A stretch of DNA of 6,767 bases from JAQVXR01 sp050945755 (GTDB lineage: Bacteria; Bacillota; Dehalobacteriia; Dehalobacteriales; Dehalobacteriaceae), in the NCBI GenBank assembly GCA_050945755.1, contig JBMNTN010000085.1:1-6767 (forward strand), written 5' to 3'. Under the pieces are notes generated by a model, which ran no database searches, was not told the origin of the DNA, and saw only the letters and a program-made list of their open reading frames with translations. Numbering within the stretch: the stretch's first letter is position 1; every line of letters begins with the position of its first letter. The position numbers and the translations under genes are program-made. This document shows, piece after piece, positions 1 through 4,830 of this stretch.

Positions 1-123
1 AAGGCTGATTTTAGGTTGTCCTTTGGGCGGATGACATTTCCTCACCAATTGATGCGCCTAATTTTGCTGGAACAATTATATCGAGGTTTTAAGATTGTTG
101 CCGGACATCCGTATCATAAATAA
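1..123 (+). CDS. 3' end of an unrecognised gene (partial)
   Basis: An open frame runs from the window edge through 40 codons to a TAA at 121-123. The visible C-terminus contains a hydrophobic/aromatic stretch (LMRLILLEQLYRGF) and ends in GHPYHK. I do not recognise the family, and a cytoplasmic enzyme or a mobile-element protein would both fit. The last 20 bases before and into the stop recur at 2720-2739, where the same frame reads GQPYHK-stop, so this 3' end may have been duplicated or been part of an element end. The start lies outside the window. It could be a chance open frame, but a stop-free 120 bases ending just before an IS remnant is compatible with a real gene. Confidence 0.35.
   Translation, partial: KADFRLSFGRMTFPHQLMRLILLEQLYRGFKIVAGHPYHK
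103..122 (+). repeat. Left copy of a 20-bp direct repeat
   Basis: Nineteen of 20 bases are identical to 2720-2739, including an unbroken 14-base core CCGTATCATAAATA. This copy overlaps the last codons and stop of the partial gene at the window start. The pair encloses the IS110 remnant, the glycosyltransferase and the PHP gene. It could be a duplicated target, an element end or a recombination scar. Confidence 0.6.
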
Positions 124-261
124 AGGCGGTTTTTTGTAGATGTGATTTGGAATAAACGTAAGCGAAAAATAAACCGTTTAGAAAAAACATTGGAATGTGC
201 TAACATTAAGCTAAGTTCCTTTGTTTCTAATTTGACTGGTGTAAGTAGCCGAAATTTTTAA
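124..261 (+). pseudogene. IS110-family transposase remnant
   Basis: Reading on in the same frame after the stop at 121-123, the translation contains RKRKINRLEKTLECANIKLS followed by SFVSNLTGVSSRNF and a TAA at 259-261. This closely resembles the middle of IS110-family (DEDD, IS1111/IS110) transposases. There a TxLVQERTRxINRLQKxLEDANIKLxSV...GVSGR segment links the N-terminal RuvC-like catalytic domain to the C-terminal transposase_20 domain. Only about 45 codons survive. The catalytic DEDD residues upstream and the C-terminal serine domain downstream are both missing, so it cannot be functional. A GTG at 142 has no convincing ribosome site. The identification rests on remembered family motifs and is good for the fragment. 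Its original boundaries cannot be seen. Confidence 0.7.
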
Positions 262-274
262 CCAAGGCGTGTAA

Positions 275-293
275 TTTCTCTCCTTCTGAGAAA
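275..293 (+). other. Small stem-loop
   Basis: A 6-bp stem (TTTCTC paired with GAGAAA) closes a 7-nt loop. It lies just ahead of the GC-rich hairpin at 311-343, so the two form a tandem structured stretch between the IS remnant and the glycosyltransferase gene. On its own it is weak and may be chance. Confidence 0.25.
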
Positions 294-310
294 CCGGTAT
301 CTTCCAAACT

Positions 311-343
311 GTCCCCCGTCATCACGGACGTGAGTCGGGGGGC
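311..343 (+). terminator. GC-rich hairpin, possible terminator
   Basis: CCCCCG (313-318) pairs with CGGGGG (336-341), extended by an outer G-C pair and a G-T wobble. A small internal loop then leads to an inner TCAC-GGAC-GTGA hairpin. The following bases (ATCTTCTATTT) are only moderately T-rich, so it is an imperfect intrinsic terminator. It would end transcription arriving from the left, insulating the glycosyltransferase gene. A leader or element-derived RNA structure is the alternative. Confidence 0.4.
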
Positions 344-482
344 ATCTTCTATTTAGCTGCCTACTTACATTTCGTATTCCCGCTTCCAAAATTTTTTATC
401 TCCTTAAGTCAGCTTTAACACTCATTATTCCCCCAAATACCTCATTTGTGCTGAAGAGAAAGAGAATAAGTAAATTTTCTTT

Positions 483-511
483 TTGAGCAGGAAATTTGGA
501 TCAAATATACA
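483..511 (+). promoter_or_regulatory. Putative sigma-A promoter of the glycosyltransferase gene
   Basis: TTGAGC (483-488) and TATACA (506-511) are separated by 17 bp, in an A/T-rich stretch about 40 bases upstream of the ATG at 553. Each hexamer is a near match to the TTGACA/TATAAT consensus. The match was made by eye. The ribosome site before the ATG (GCAGG in 'aagcaggcag') is only a modest match to GGAGG. Confidence 0.45.
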
Positions 512-552
512 ATTTGTTTGGTATATGTAATAAAAAGAAAGCAGGCAGTTAG

Positions 553-1809
553 ATGAAAAGAGTGTTGCAAGTATTGTGTCAAAAGCCGGGAAGTACCGGG
601 AGCGGAATTTTTCTGCTTGCTTTATACGAAAGAGCAAAAAAAAGAGGGTATGAGCAGGCTGTAATTGCAGGTGTTTCCCAAAATGAAACTGATAAATATA
701 GGAGGCACCTGAAAAACTCTGATTTCTTTCCAGTGCAGTTTGACAGTGAACTATTAAATTTTCCGGTAGCAGGGATGAGTGATGTTATGCCTTATTCCAG
801 CACCAGATATCGAGACATGACCAAGGAGATGTTGGAGCAATGGACCCGTGCTTTCCGGGTAGTACTACAGAAGGCGGTGCATAATTTCCAACCGGACCTG
901 GTTTTATCTCATCATCTCTGGCTGCTCACTGCTTTAACGAGAGAAACAATTAAGCATATACCGGTATTTGGCATATGTCACGGCACCTGTTTGCGCCAAT
1001 TAAAGCTGGCAGAAAGATTATCCCCTTTGGCTATAGATGGATGTCGGAAATTAGATGGAATTTTTGCTCTGAATGAATATCAAAAGGAGTCTATTATCAG
1101 CAATTATAAAATAGATAAGAATCGTGTTTTCGTTACCGGAGCAGGATATGATGACCGTATCTTCAATACTGAGGGAAGGGAGAAACGCATAGATACAGTA
1201 AAACTAGTGTATGCGGGAAAATTAAGCTTTTCTAAAGGGGTTCTGTCACTAATCAGAGCATACGGAAAACTTACGGAAAAGGGCTGGTTGGGGGAACTGC
1301 ATCTGGCAGGTTCAGGTATCAGTGATGAGGAAAGGCAAATTAGACAGCTGGCCGGGGAAAAGGGAGGGAAAATTGTTTTTCATGGAGCATTATCTCAGGA
1401 AGAGTTGGCAAACCTTTTTCGAGCCAGTGATATTTTAGTATTACCATCCTTTTACGAAGGTCTGCCTCTCGTGGTGCTGGAGGCTTTGGCCTCAGGATTA
1501 CGAGTGGTTACTACGGATTTACCCGGACTAAAAGAATATCTGGGTTGGGAAATAAATAACAGTGGTTTAATTAGATACGTGGAGCTTCCCAGGTGTGAAC
1601 ATGAGGATTCACCGATAGCAGAGGACCTGCCTGATTTTGAGGACAGGCTGGCAGAGGGCATAAAGGAGCAAATTAATTCTCTAATTGACACCTCTGTTTG
1701 GCAAAGGCCAGGTGTGGTTAAGGCGATAGCAGACATGAGTTGGGATGGGGTTTTTAGCAGGGTGGAGGATATCTATTTAAAACACTTATCCGACAAGAAG
1801 CAACAATAA
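553..1809 (+). CDS. GT-B glycosyltransferase, family 4 (glycosyl transferases group 1)
   Basis: This 418-residue protein has the normal length and layout of a retaining GT4 enzyme, which moves a sugar from a nucleotide-sugar to an acceptor in the cytoplasm or at the inner membrane face. The N-terminal Rossmann half carries a glycine/serine-rich turn (GSTGSG, residues 13-18) where the acceptor side begins. HH at 120-121 and CHGT at 142-145 lie in the acceptor half. The C-terminal half has YAGKLSFSKG (220-229), with the K223/K228 pair usual for phosphate binding. The EX7E motif follows in FYEGLPLVVLE (E302 and E310), then the ALASGLRVVTTDLPG donor-site segment. No signal peptide or membrane helix is visible. 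The ATG at 553 is chosen because the Rossmann strand starts there. Donor and acceptor cannot be told. A cell-surface or spore glycan is a guess, and co-expression with the PHP gene 89 bases downstream is possible but not required. Confidence 0.9.
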   Translation: MKRVLQVLCQKPGSTGSGIFLLALYERAKKRGYEQAVIAGVSQNETDKYRRHLKNSDFFPVQFDSELLNFPVAGMSDVMPYSSTRYRDMTKEMLEQWTRAFRVVLQKAVHNFQPDLVLSHHLWLLTALTRETIKHIPVFGICHGTCLRQLKLAERLSPLAIDGCRKLDGIFALNEYQKESIISNYKIDKNRVFVTGAGYDDRIFNTEGREKRIDTVKLVYAGKLSFSKGVLSLIRAYGKLTEKGWLGELHLAGSGISDEERQIRQLAGEKGGKIVFHGALSQEELANLFRASDILVLPSFYEGLPLVVLEALASGLRVVTTDLPGLKEYLGWEINNSGLIRYVELPRCEHEDSPIAEDLPDFEDRLAEGIKEQINSLIDTSVWQRPGVVKAIADMSWDGVFSRVEDIYLKHLSDKKQQ

Positions 1810-1820
1810 AATAATTTAAT

Positions 1821-1849
1821 TTTCCATTATTTGCAGGTGGTTATATAAT
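1821..1849 (+). promoter_or_regulatory. Putative sigma-A promoter of the PHP gene
   Basis: A perfect TATAAT (1844-1849) lies 17 bp downstream of a weak -35 (TTTCCA, 1821-1826), about 50 bases ahead of the PHP start codon. This suggests the PHP gene can be transcribed independently even though it follows the glycosyltransferase closely on the same strand. Confidence 0.45.
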
Positions 1850-1898
1850 TAATGTATGGAACACTAATATTGACACTGAAGAGAAGAGGACAAGCAGC

Positions 1899-2570
1899 AT
1901 GATTATAGATACTCACTTGCATGAAAGTAAATATTCCGGGGACAGCCATGTGTCCTTAGAGGAAATTGTCACCAGGGCAAAATCAATGGGTATGGATGGG
2001 GTGTGCATTACCGATCATGAAAGCAATGAAATCAAGGAAGAAGCAAAAAAGCTTTCTCGGGAAACCGGCTTTTTGATTATCGTGGGAGCTGAAATCCTCA
2101 CTTTTGAGGGTGATATGGTAGTATTTGGATTAGAGGATCTGCCAAAGAGAAAAATACATGCCCAATCTCTGGTTGACCTGGTAAGAAAGAAGGGTGGAGT
2201 GGCAATCAGTGCCCATCCTTTTCGGCAAAACAACCGGGGGATGGGTGAATATATCAGGGAAATTGAGGGTTTATGGGCTGTAGAGGCTTTTAATGGAAAC
2301 ACGAATTTTTCCCATAACATGCAGGCATATTTTTTAGCCCTGGAATTAGGGCTACCCTGCTTAGGAGGGAGCGATGCCCATCACCAACATGAAGTAGGGA
2401 GATACGCCACGGTTTTTCCTGACGGGATTAGGGACGAAAGAGACTTAATTCAATCTATTGAGGCCAAGGAAATTTATCCTGTGTCATATAATGGAGGTCA
2501 ATTTATTCCATGCACTGTTAGCAGGGAAATGGGTGAGCTTTCCCGGGTCAGTCCATCATATGCAAAATAG
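1899..2570 (+). CDS. PHP-domain metal-dependent phosphoesterase
   Basis: This 223-residue protein consists of a stand-alone PHP (polymerase and histidinol phosphatase) domain, a distorted TIM barrel that binds two or three metal ions and hydrolyses phosphoester bonds. The metal ligands appear in order: DTHLH (D4, H6, H8), the YSGDS loop (D15), TDHE (D39, H40), GAE (E65), SAHPFR (H106), AFN (N132) and GGSDAHH (D159, H161). The set is complete, so it should be active. Family members include YciV/RNase AM-like enzymes that act on 3',5'-bisnucleotides or RNA 5' ends, histidinol phosphatases and polymerase-associated PHP domains. The short length and lack of extra domains fit the small PHP_C-type hydrolases, but the substrate is not evident. 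The start is well supported by an AAGAGGA ribosome site (1884-1890) 8 bases ahead. The spacing downstream of the glycosyltransferase suggests they may cooperate, which is an inference. Confidence 0.9.
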   Translation: MIIDTHLHESKYSGDSHVSLEEIVTRAKSMGMDGVCITDHESNEIKEEAKKLSRETGFLIIVGAEILTFEGDMVVFGLEDLPKRKIHAQSLVDLVRKKGGVAISAHPFRQNNRGMGEYIREIEGLWAVEAFNGNTNFSHNMQAYFLALELGLPCLGGSDAHHQHEVGRYATVFPDGIRDERDLIQSIEAKEIYPVSYNGGQFIPCTVSREMGELSRVSPSYAK

Positions 2571-2608
2571 GGAATAAGGCTTAGATAATTGTACTGTCTG
2601 ATCAAAAT

Positions 2609-2637
2609 GCCTGGAAGTGAAGAATTCATTTCCAGGC
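2609..2637 (+). terminator. Strong hairpin after the PHP gene
   Basis: Two 13-base arms (2609-2621 and 2625-2637) pair completely, with one G-T wobble and a 3-base GAA loop. It begins 38 bases after the PHP stop, where a terminator is expected. The bases after it on the + strand (TCACTGC) hold no T-run, so it is not a textbook intrinsic terminator. It may act as a weak terminator or protect the mRNA 3' end. Confidence 0.45.
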
Positions 2638-2719
2638 TCACTGCAAAAAGCGGCGTGTTCACCGTAAGGCTGATGTTATAAATATCCCAAATAAAAAAAT
2701 TATCCGTTCCCCCTGTTAA

Positions 2720-2739
2720 GGACAACCGTATCATAAATA
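2720..2739 (+). repeat. Right copy of a 20-bp direct repeat
   Basis: This copy matches 103-122 with one mismatch (T to A at the sixth base). In the frame equivalent to the left copy it reads GQPYHK-stop against GHPYHK-stop, but an in-frame TAA at 2717-2719 just before it shows there is no gene here. A shorter match (AAGGCTGAT at 1-9 and 2666-2674) lies upstream in the same relative frame. That hints at a shortened, decayed copy of the gene end, though a 9-base match may be chance. Confidence 0.6.
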
Positions 2740-2866
2740 GTGGAATTAACTACTTAATATGGAATACTTTTTAGAACACTTTAATTTCTTTCCCTTTAAT
2801 TCACACAGATATTCTCTTTTGACGTGGGAATGATAATCTTAAAATCAAAATTTGGAGTGTATATGT

Positions 2867-3427
2867 GTGAAGATTAAAGATAGAATTTTGTTGGGGGTTA
2901 TTTCCGGAACAATTGGCAATACAGTTAAGACGGTAATTGATGAAGTCTCGCTCAGAAAAAAGATTTCTCAAAGGTCATTTCGAGAGACTGCTGCCGGAGT
3001 TTGGGTATCAAAAAAAAGTGAAGCCAGTAATTTAGAAGGTCAGATTCTCGGTGGGCTCCTTGACTTTGGGTTGGGGACACTTGGTGGTATTGGGGTAGTT
3101 CATTTGTTATCAAAGACAGGCAAAGACCAATTGATAACCAAAGGTGTTTTGTCGGGCATATCGATTGGTTCAGTTATCACAGCCTTGTTAAGTGTGTTTC
3201 CTCAAAACAAAGTAAAACCGAAAGATGCCGCAAGCAATTTATCTTACATGTTCAGCCATGCTGTTTATGGTATTGTAACCACTTATGTGGTTGCGGGTTT
3301 TGGGCACCCCTCCCTATTTGATGCCAAACCCCTAAACGATTATTTACCGCCTAAAGAATTGACCACTGAAGAACAAAACAAAAGTAAATTTAAGAATATG
3401 GAAAACAAGGAGCTACTCACTGAGTAG
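2867..3427 (+). CDS. Small multi-pass membrane protein of unknown function
   Basis: I do not recognise a named family. From the GTG at 2867 the product is 186 residues with four glycine-rich hydrophobic segments: about 8-24, 59-82, 93-111 and 128-146. They are separated by short basic or polar loops, including KKISQRSFRETAAGVW (31-46) and FPQNKVKPKDAASNLSY (111-127). The C-terminus is soluble, charged and proline-rich (PPKELTTEE). This suggests an integral inner-membrane protein with a cytoplasmic tail. GTG 2867 is preferred over the in-frame TTG at 2852 because a GGAG ribosome site (2854-2857) sits 9 bases before it and lies inside the longer version. The intervening ATG at 2863 is out of frame. 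The last residues (FKNMENKELLTE) run into a palindrome at the boundary with an exchanger remnant, so the C-terminal tail may have been altered by a rearrangement. Confidence 0.75.
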   Translation: MKIKDRILLGVISGTIGNTVKTVIDEVSLRKKISQRSFRETAAGVWVSKKSEASNLEGQILGGLLDFGLGTLGGIGVVHLLSKTGKDQLITKGVLSGISIGSVITALLSVFPQNKVKPKDAASNLSYMFSHAVYGIVTTYVVAGFGHPSLFDAKPLNDYLPPKELTTEEQNKSKFKNMENKELLTE

Positions 3428-3428
3428 C
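3412..3428. repeat. Perfect 17-nt palindrome at a gene/pseudogene junction
   Basis: GCTACTCA and TGAGTAGC are exact inverted copies separated by one C. The palindrome covers the last codons and the TAG stop of the membrane-protein gene and the first bases of the exchanger remnant. There is no T-run after it on either strand, so it is not a standard terminator. A rearrangement junction or a protein-binding operator are possible readings. Confidence 0.6.
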
Positions 3429-3606
3429 AAATTTCCCGGCAGTTGAGATTTCATCTGCTCGTGTGGGAATCCCGCAGGGTGTTATAGCAGCAACCTTGTT
3501 AACTTTTAGTACAAGTTTGCCTAAGTTAGTAACTGCTATTACTGCTGTAAGAAAAGGACATGGGGAACTTGCTATTGGCAATATTGTTGGGGCTGAACTC
3601 AAGGCA
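3424..3606 (+). pseudogene. Remnant of a sodium/calcium exchanger (second alpha-repeat)
   Basis: In the frame starting at 3424 the translation reads through VGIPQGVIAATLL, FSTSLPKLVTAITAVRKGH and GELAIGNIVGAE. This is the signature of the alpha-2 repeat of CaCA-family (YrbG/CaxA-like) antiporters, whose canonical form is GIPExVIGATLVALGTSLPELVTAITAxRKGHPELAVGNIVGAN. In intact proteins of roughly 310-330 residues this region forms the ion-binding re-entrant helices and is followed by about three further membrane helices. Here everything before the second repeat is absent. The similarity stops after GAEL (about 3606), where the frame becomes lysine-rich and unrelated. Two ion-site positions are also changed: the E of GTSLPE is K, and the G is S. 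The GTG at 3463 has no good ribosome site. It is a dead fragment, probably left by a deletion whose left edge is the palindrome at 3412-3428. Confidence 0.75.
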
Positions 3607-3609
3607 AAT

Positions 3610-3641
3610 AAAAAAGCGACCATGATACAAGCATCATGGTC
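3610..3641 (-). terminator. Intrinsic terminator of the leftward SDR unit
   Basis: A perfect 9-bp stem (GACCATGAT at 3618-3626 with ATCATGGTC at 3633-3641) closes a 6-base loop. Read on the minus strand it is followed after two bases by six T residues (complement of 3610-3615). It therefore terminates leftward transcription, about 200 bases beyond the SDR stop codon. It has no T-run on the + strand. Confidence 0.6.
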
Positions 3642-3839
3642 AGAAGATATAATAATGAGTGAAACAAAACGTTCATTTTCTAAAGGTAATCTCAAAATCT
3701 GCGAAATCAATCCCACACTAAAAGCAGGGATACTGATGAAACTGTGCTTTATATATTTACCAACAAGAAAAATATTCAATTGCGACTGCTGAGATAAATT
3801 TCATAGTGACACAGGGCAGGTAACGGTGCCGGACCAATG
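3642..3839. other. Gene-free 3' flank of the SDR gene
   Basis: This would be the 3' untranslated part of the leftward SDR transcript. A 45-codon open frame on the + strand (ATG 3655 to stop 3790-3792) has no ribosome site and no recognisable product, so I do not call it a gene. No other structure stood out. Confidence 0.4.
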
Positions 3840-4592
3840 TTAAAGCGTAGTGAACCCACCATCAACGGCGATCTGGGCACCGATCACGAACGATGCTTTG
3901 TCTGAGAGCAGGAACGCTACAACGTTGGCAATCTCCTCGGCTTCTCCCAGCCGGCCGATAGGATGAAGGCCAATCAGTGTATCCTTAAGTTCCGTATCCG
4001 TCCACTGGGCGATGAGCGGTGTCATAATATAGCCTGGGTGAATCGAGTTGATGCGTATGCCTTTTTTGCCATATTCAAGAGCGGCTGATTTCGTGAGGCC
4101 GGCAACTCCGTGCTTTGAAGCACAATACGCACCGATGTTGCTGATGCCAATGAGACCGGCGATGGAAGACGTGTTCACGATTGCACCACCACCCGACGCA
4201 AGAATCGCGGGGATCTCGTAGCGCATGCCATAGAATACGCCGCTTAAATTGACGTCGATAACTCTCTGCCAATCTTCGGGTGAAAGTTCGCCGATCAAGT
4301 CCTCCGGACCTACGATACCGGCGTTATTGAAAGCCAGATGCAGGCCGCCGTATGTTGTTTTAGCGAACTCGACAGTAGCTTCAGCATCTGCAGCCTTTGA
4401 TGTATCTGCGCAAAATGCTGCTGCCTTCCCGCCGGCAGAAATGATTTGATCTGCAATTTCTTGTGCCGCGTCTAAGCGTATATCAGAAACAACGACTGAT
4501 GCCCCTTCATTGGCAAGGATCTTTGCTGTAGCAGCACCGATTCCGGACCCTCCCCCGGATACAATAGCGATTTTACCATCAAATGAACCCAT
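3840..4592 (-). CDS. Short-chain dehydrogenase/reductase (classical SDR)
   Basis: This 250-residue protein is an NAD(P)-dependent oxidoreductase of the classical SDR family, typically a soluble tetramer acting on alcohol/ketone pairs. All hallmarks are present: the nucleotide-binding turn SGGGSGIG (12-19), D37 at the end of the second strand, which usually means NAD(H) rather than NADP(H), NNAG (89-92), the catalytic tetrad N115, S143, Y156 and K160 (YCASK), the PG turn (186-187) and the C-terminal IAVDGG. An excellent ribosome site (GGAGGGGAG, complement of about 4601-4609) precedes the ATG. Substrate cannot be read from the sequence. A sigma-54 promoter and an AcoR-type activator upstream suggest an inducible catabolic alcohol or ketone dehydrogenase. 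By eye the gene is richer in G+C than its neighbours, which could mark acquisition. The family assignment is secure and the role is inferred. Confidence 0.95.
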   Translation of the reverse strand: MGSFDGKIAIVSGGGSGIGAATAKILANEGASVVVSDIRLDAAQEIADQIISAGGKAAAFCADTSKAADAEATVEFAKTTYGGLHLAFNNAGIVGPEDLIGELSPEDWQRVIDVNLSGVFYGMRYEIPAILASGGGAIVNTSSIAGLIGISNIGAYCASKHGVAGLTKSAALEYGKKGIRINSIHPGYIMTPLIAQWTDTELKDTLIGLHPIGRLGEAEEIANVVAFLLSDKASFVIGAQIAVDGGFTTL

Positions 4593-4600
4593 TAGATTAA

Positions 4601-4609
4601 CTCCCCTCC
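4601..4609 (-). promoter_or_regulatory. Strong ribosome binding site of the SDR gene
   Basis: The complement reads GGAGGGGAG, 8 bases ahead of the ATG at 4592. This fixes the start and predicts efficient translation. Confidence 0.75.
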
Positions 4610-4624
4610 ATAATATTAATTTTA

Positions 4625-4655
4625 CAGCACCGAAAAGATATTTTTCGAATTGCTG
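4625..4655 (-). other. Stem-loop in the SDR 5' leader
   Basis: An inner CGAAAA/TTTTCG stem (4631-4636 with 4642-4647) is enclosed by a CAGCA/TGCTG outer stem (4625-4629 with 4651-4655), with a 1-base versus 3-base bulge between them. With the predicted sigma-54 start near 4657 this hairpin would sit at the very 5' end of the SDR mRNA, leaving the ribosome site free. It could stabilise the transcript. Confidence 0.4.
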
Positions 4656-4667
4656 AGTTTATCTACA

Positions 4668-4683
4668 AGCAAGATTGATGCCA
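4668..4683 (-). promoter_or_regulatory. Sigma-54 (-24/-12) promoter of the SDR gene
   Basis: On the minus strand the site reads TGGCATCAATCTTGCT. The -24 element TGGCA (4679-4683) and the -12 element TTGCT (4668-4672) have exactly 10 bases between the invariant GG and GC, matching the consensus TGGCAYR-N4-TTGCW at nearly all positions. The predicted start is near 4657, giving a leader of about 65 bases. The adjacent gene encodes a sigma-54 activator, which strongly supports the call. Confidence 0.8.
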
Positions 4684-4750
4684 ACAAGTCAAAAATTACC
4701 AATTGGGAGTTTTAGCCGGTTCCGAAGATTTATCGAGAGGAGGAAAGATT

Positions 4751-4808
4751 AAAAAGTGTAACAAATAGGAGCATGCAACAGGATGCATGCTCCTATTTGT
4801 TACACTTT
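4751..4808 (-). terminator. 25-bp-arm inverted repeat: regulator terminator and possible enhancer site
   Basis: Arms 4753-4777 and 4784-4808 are perfectly complementary over 25 bp around a 6-base loop. On the minus strand the stem ends in a run of five T (complement of 4751-4755), 23 bases after the regulator stop, so it should terminate the regulator transcript. The inner part, GGAGCATGCA and its mirror TGCATGCTCC, forms a compact two-fold site. Relative to the predicted sigma-54 start it lies roughly 95 to 150 bases upstream, the usual place for an activator enhancer. Both roles are inferred from position and symmetry. Confidence 0.7.
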
Positions 4809-4830
4809 GTTGTCTGGGTCCATTTATTGA

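Larger units (their letters stand above)
2571..2851. other. Gene-free spacer between the PHP and membrane-protein genes
   Basis: The spacer holds the hairpin at 2609-2637 and the direct-repeat copy at 2720-2739. Its A/T-rich right half (about 2741-2851) carries a poor promoter candidate, TTGACG (2819-2824) with TAAAAT (2840-2845) at a short 15-bp spacing. No open frame here resembles a known protein. Confidence 0.5.

Noticed and set aside
425..637. Minus-strand open frame of 70 codons
   Set aside because: It overlaps the promoter and start of the glycosyltransferase gene and its product resembles nothing known.
1452..1736. Minus-strand open frame inside the glycosyltransferase gene
   Set aside because: It is antisense to the conserved EX7E region, which is clearly coding on the + strand. 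The serine-rich product is a shadow.
2498..2734. Minus-strand open frame across the PHP 3' end and the spacer
   Set aside because: There is no recognisable domain, and it crosses the hairpin and the direct-repeat copy, so it is a chance frame in A/T-rich DNA.
2852..2866. TTG at 2852 as the start of the membrane-protein gene
   Set aside because: The GGAG ribosome site lies inside this extension and is well spaced for GTG 2867. Nothing suitable precedes the TTG.
3417..3779. Minus-strand 120-codon frame opposite the exchanger remnant
   Set aside because: The + strand translation matches the exchanger signature, so the reverse frame is its shadow. It also contains the leftward terminator.
3655..3792. 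Small + strand gene of 45 codons
   Set aside because: It has no ribosome site and no recognisable sequence, and it lies in the likely 3' untranslated region of the opposite-strand SDR unit.
4699..4706. CCAATTGG palindrome as the regulator binding site
   Set aside because: It is only 8 bases long and lies about 16 bases upstream of the -24 element, too close for a typical sigma-54 enhancer.
4753..4808. CRISPR-like repeat or toxin-antitoxin operator
   Set aside because: There is a single inverted repeat with no spacer series and no adjacent small gene pair. Terminator and enhancer explain it better.
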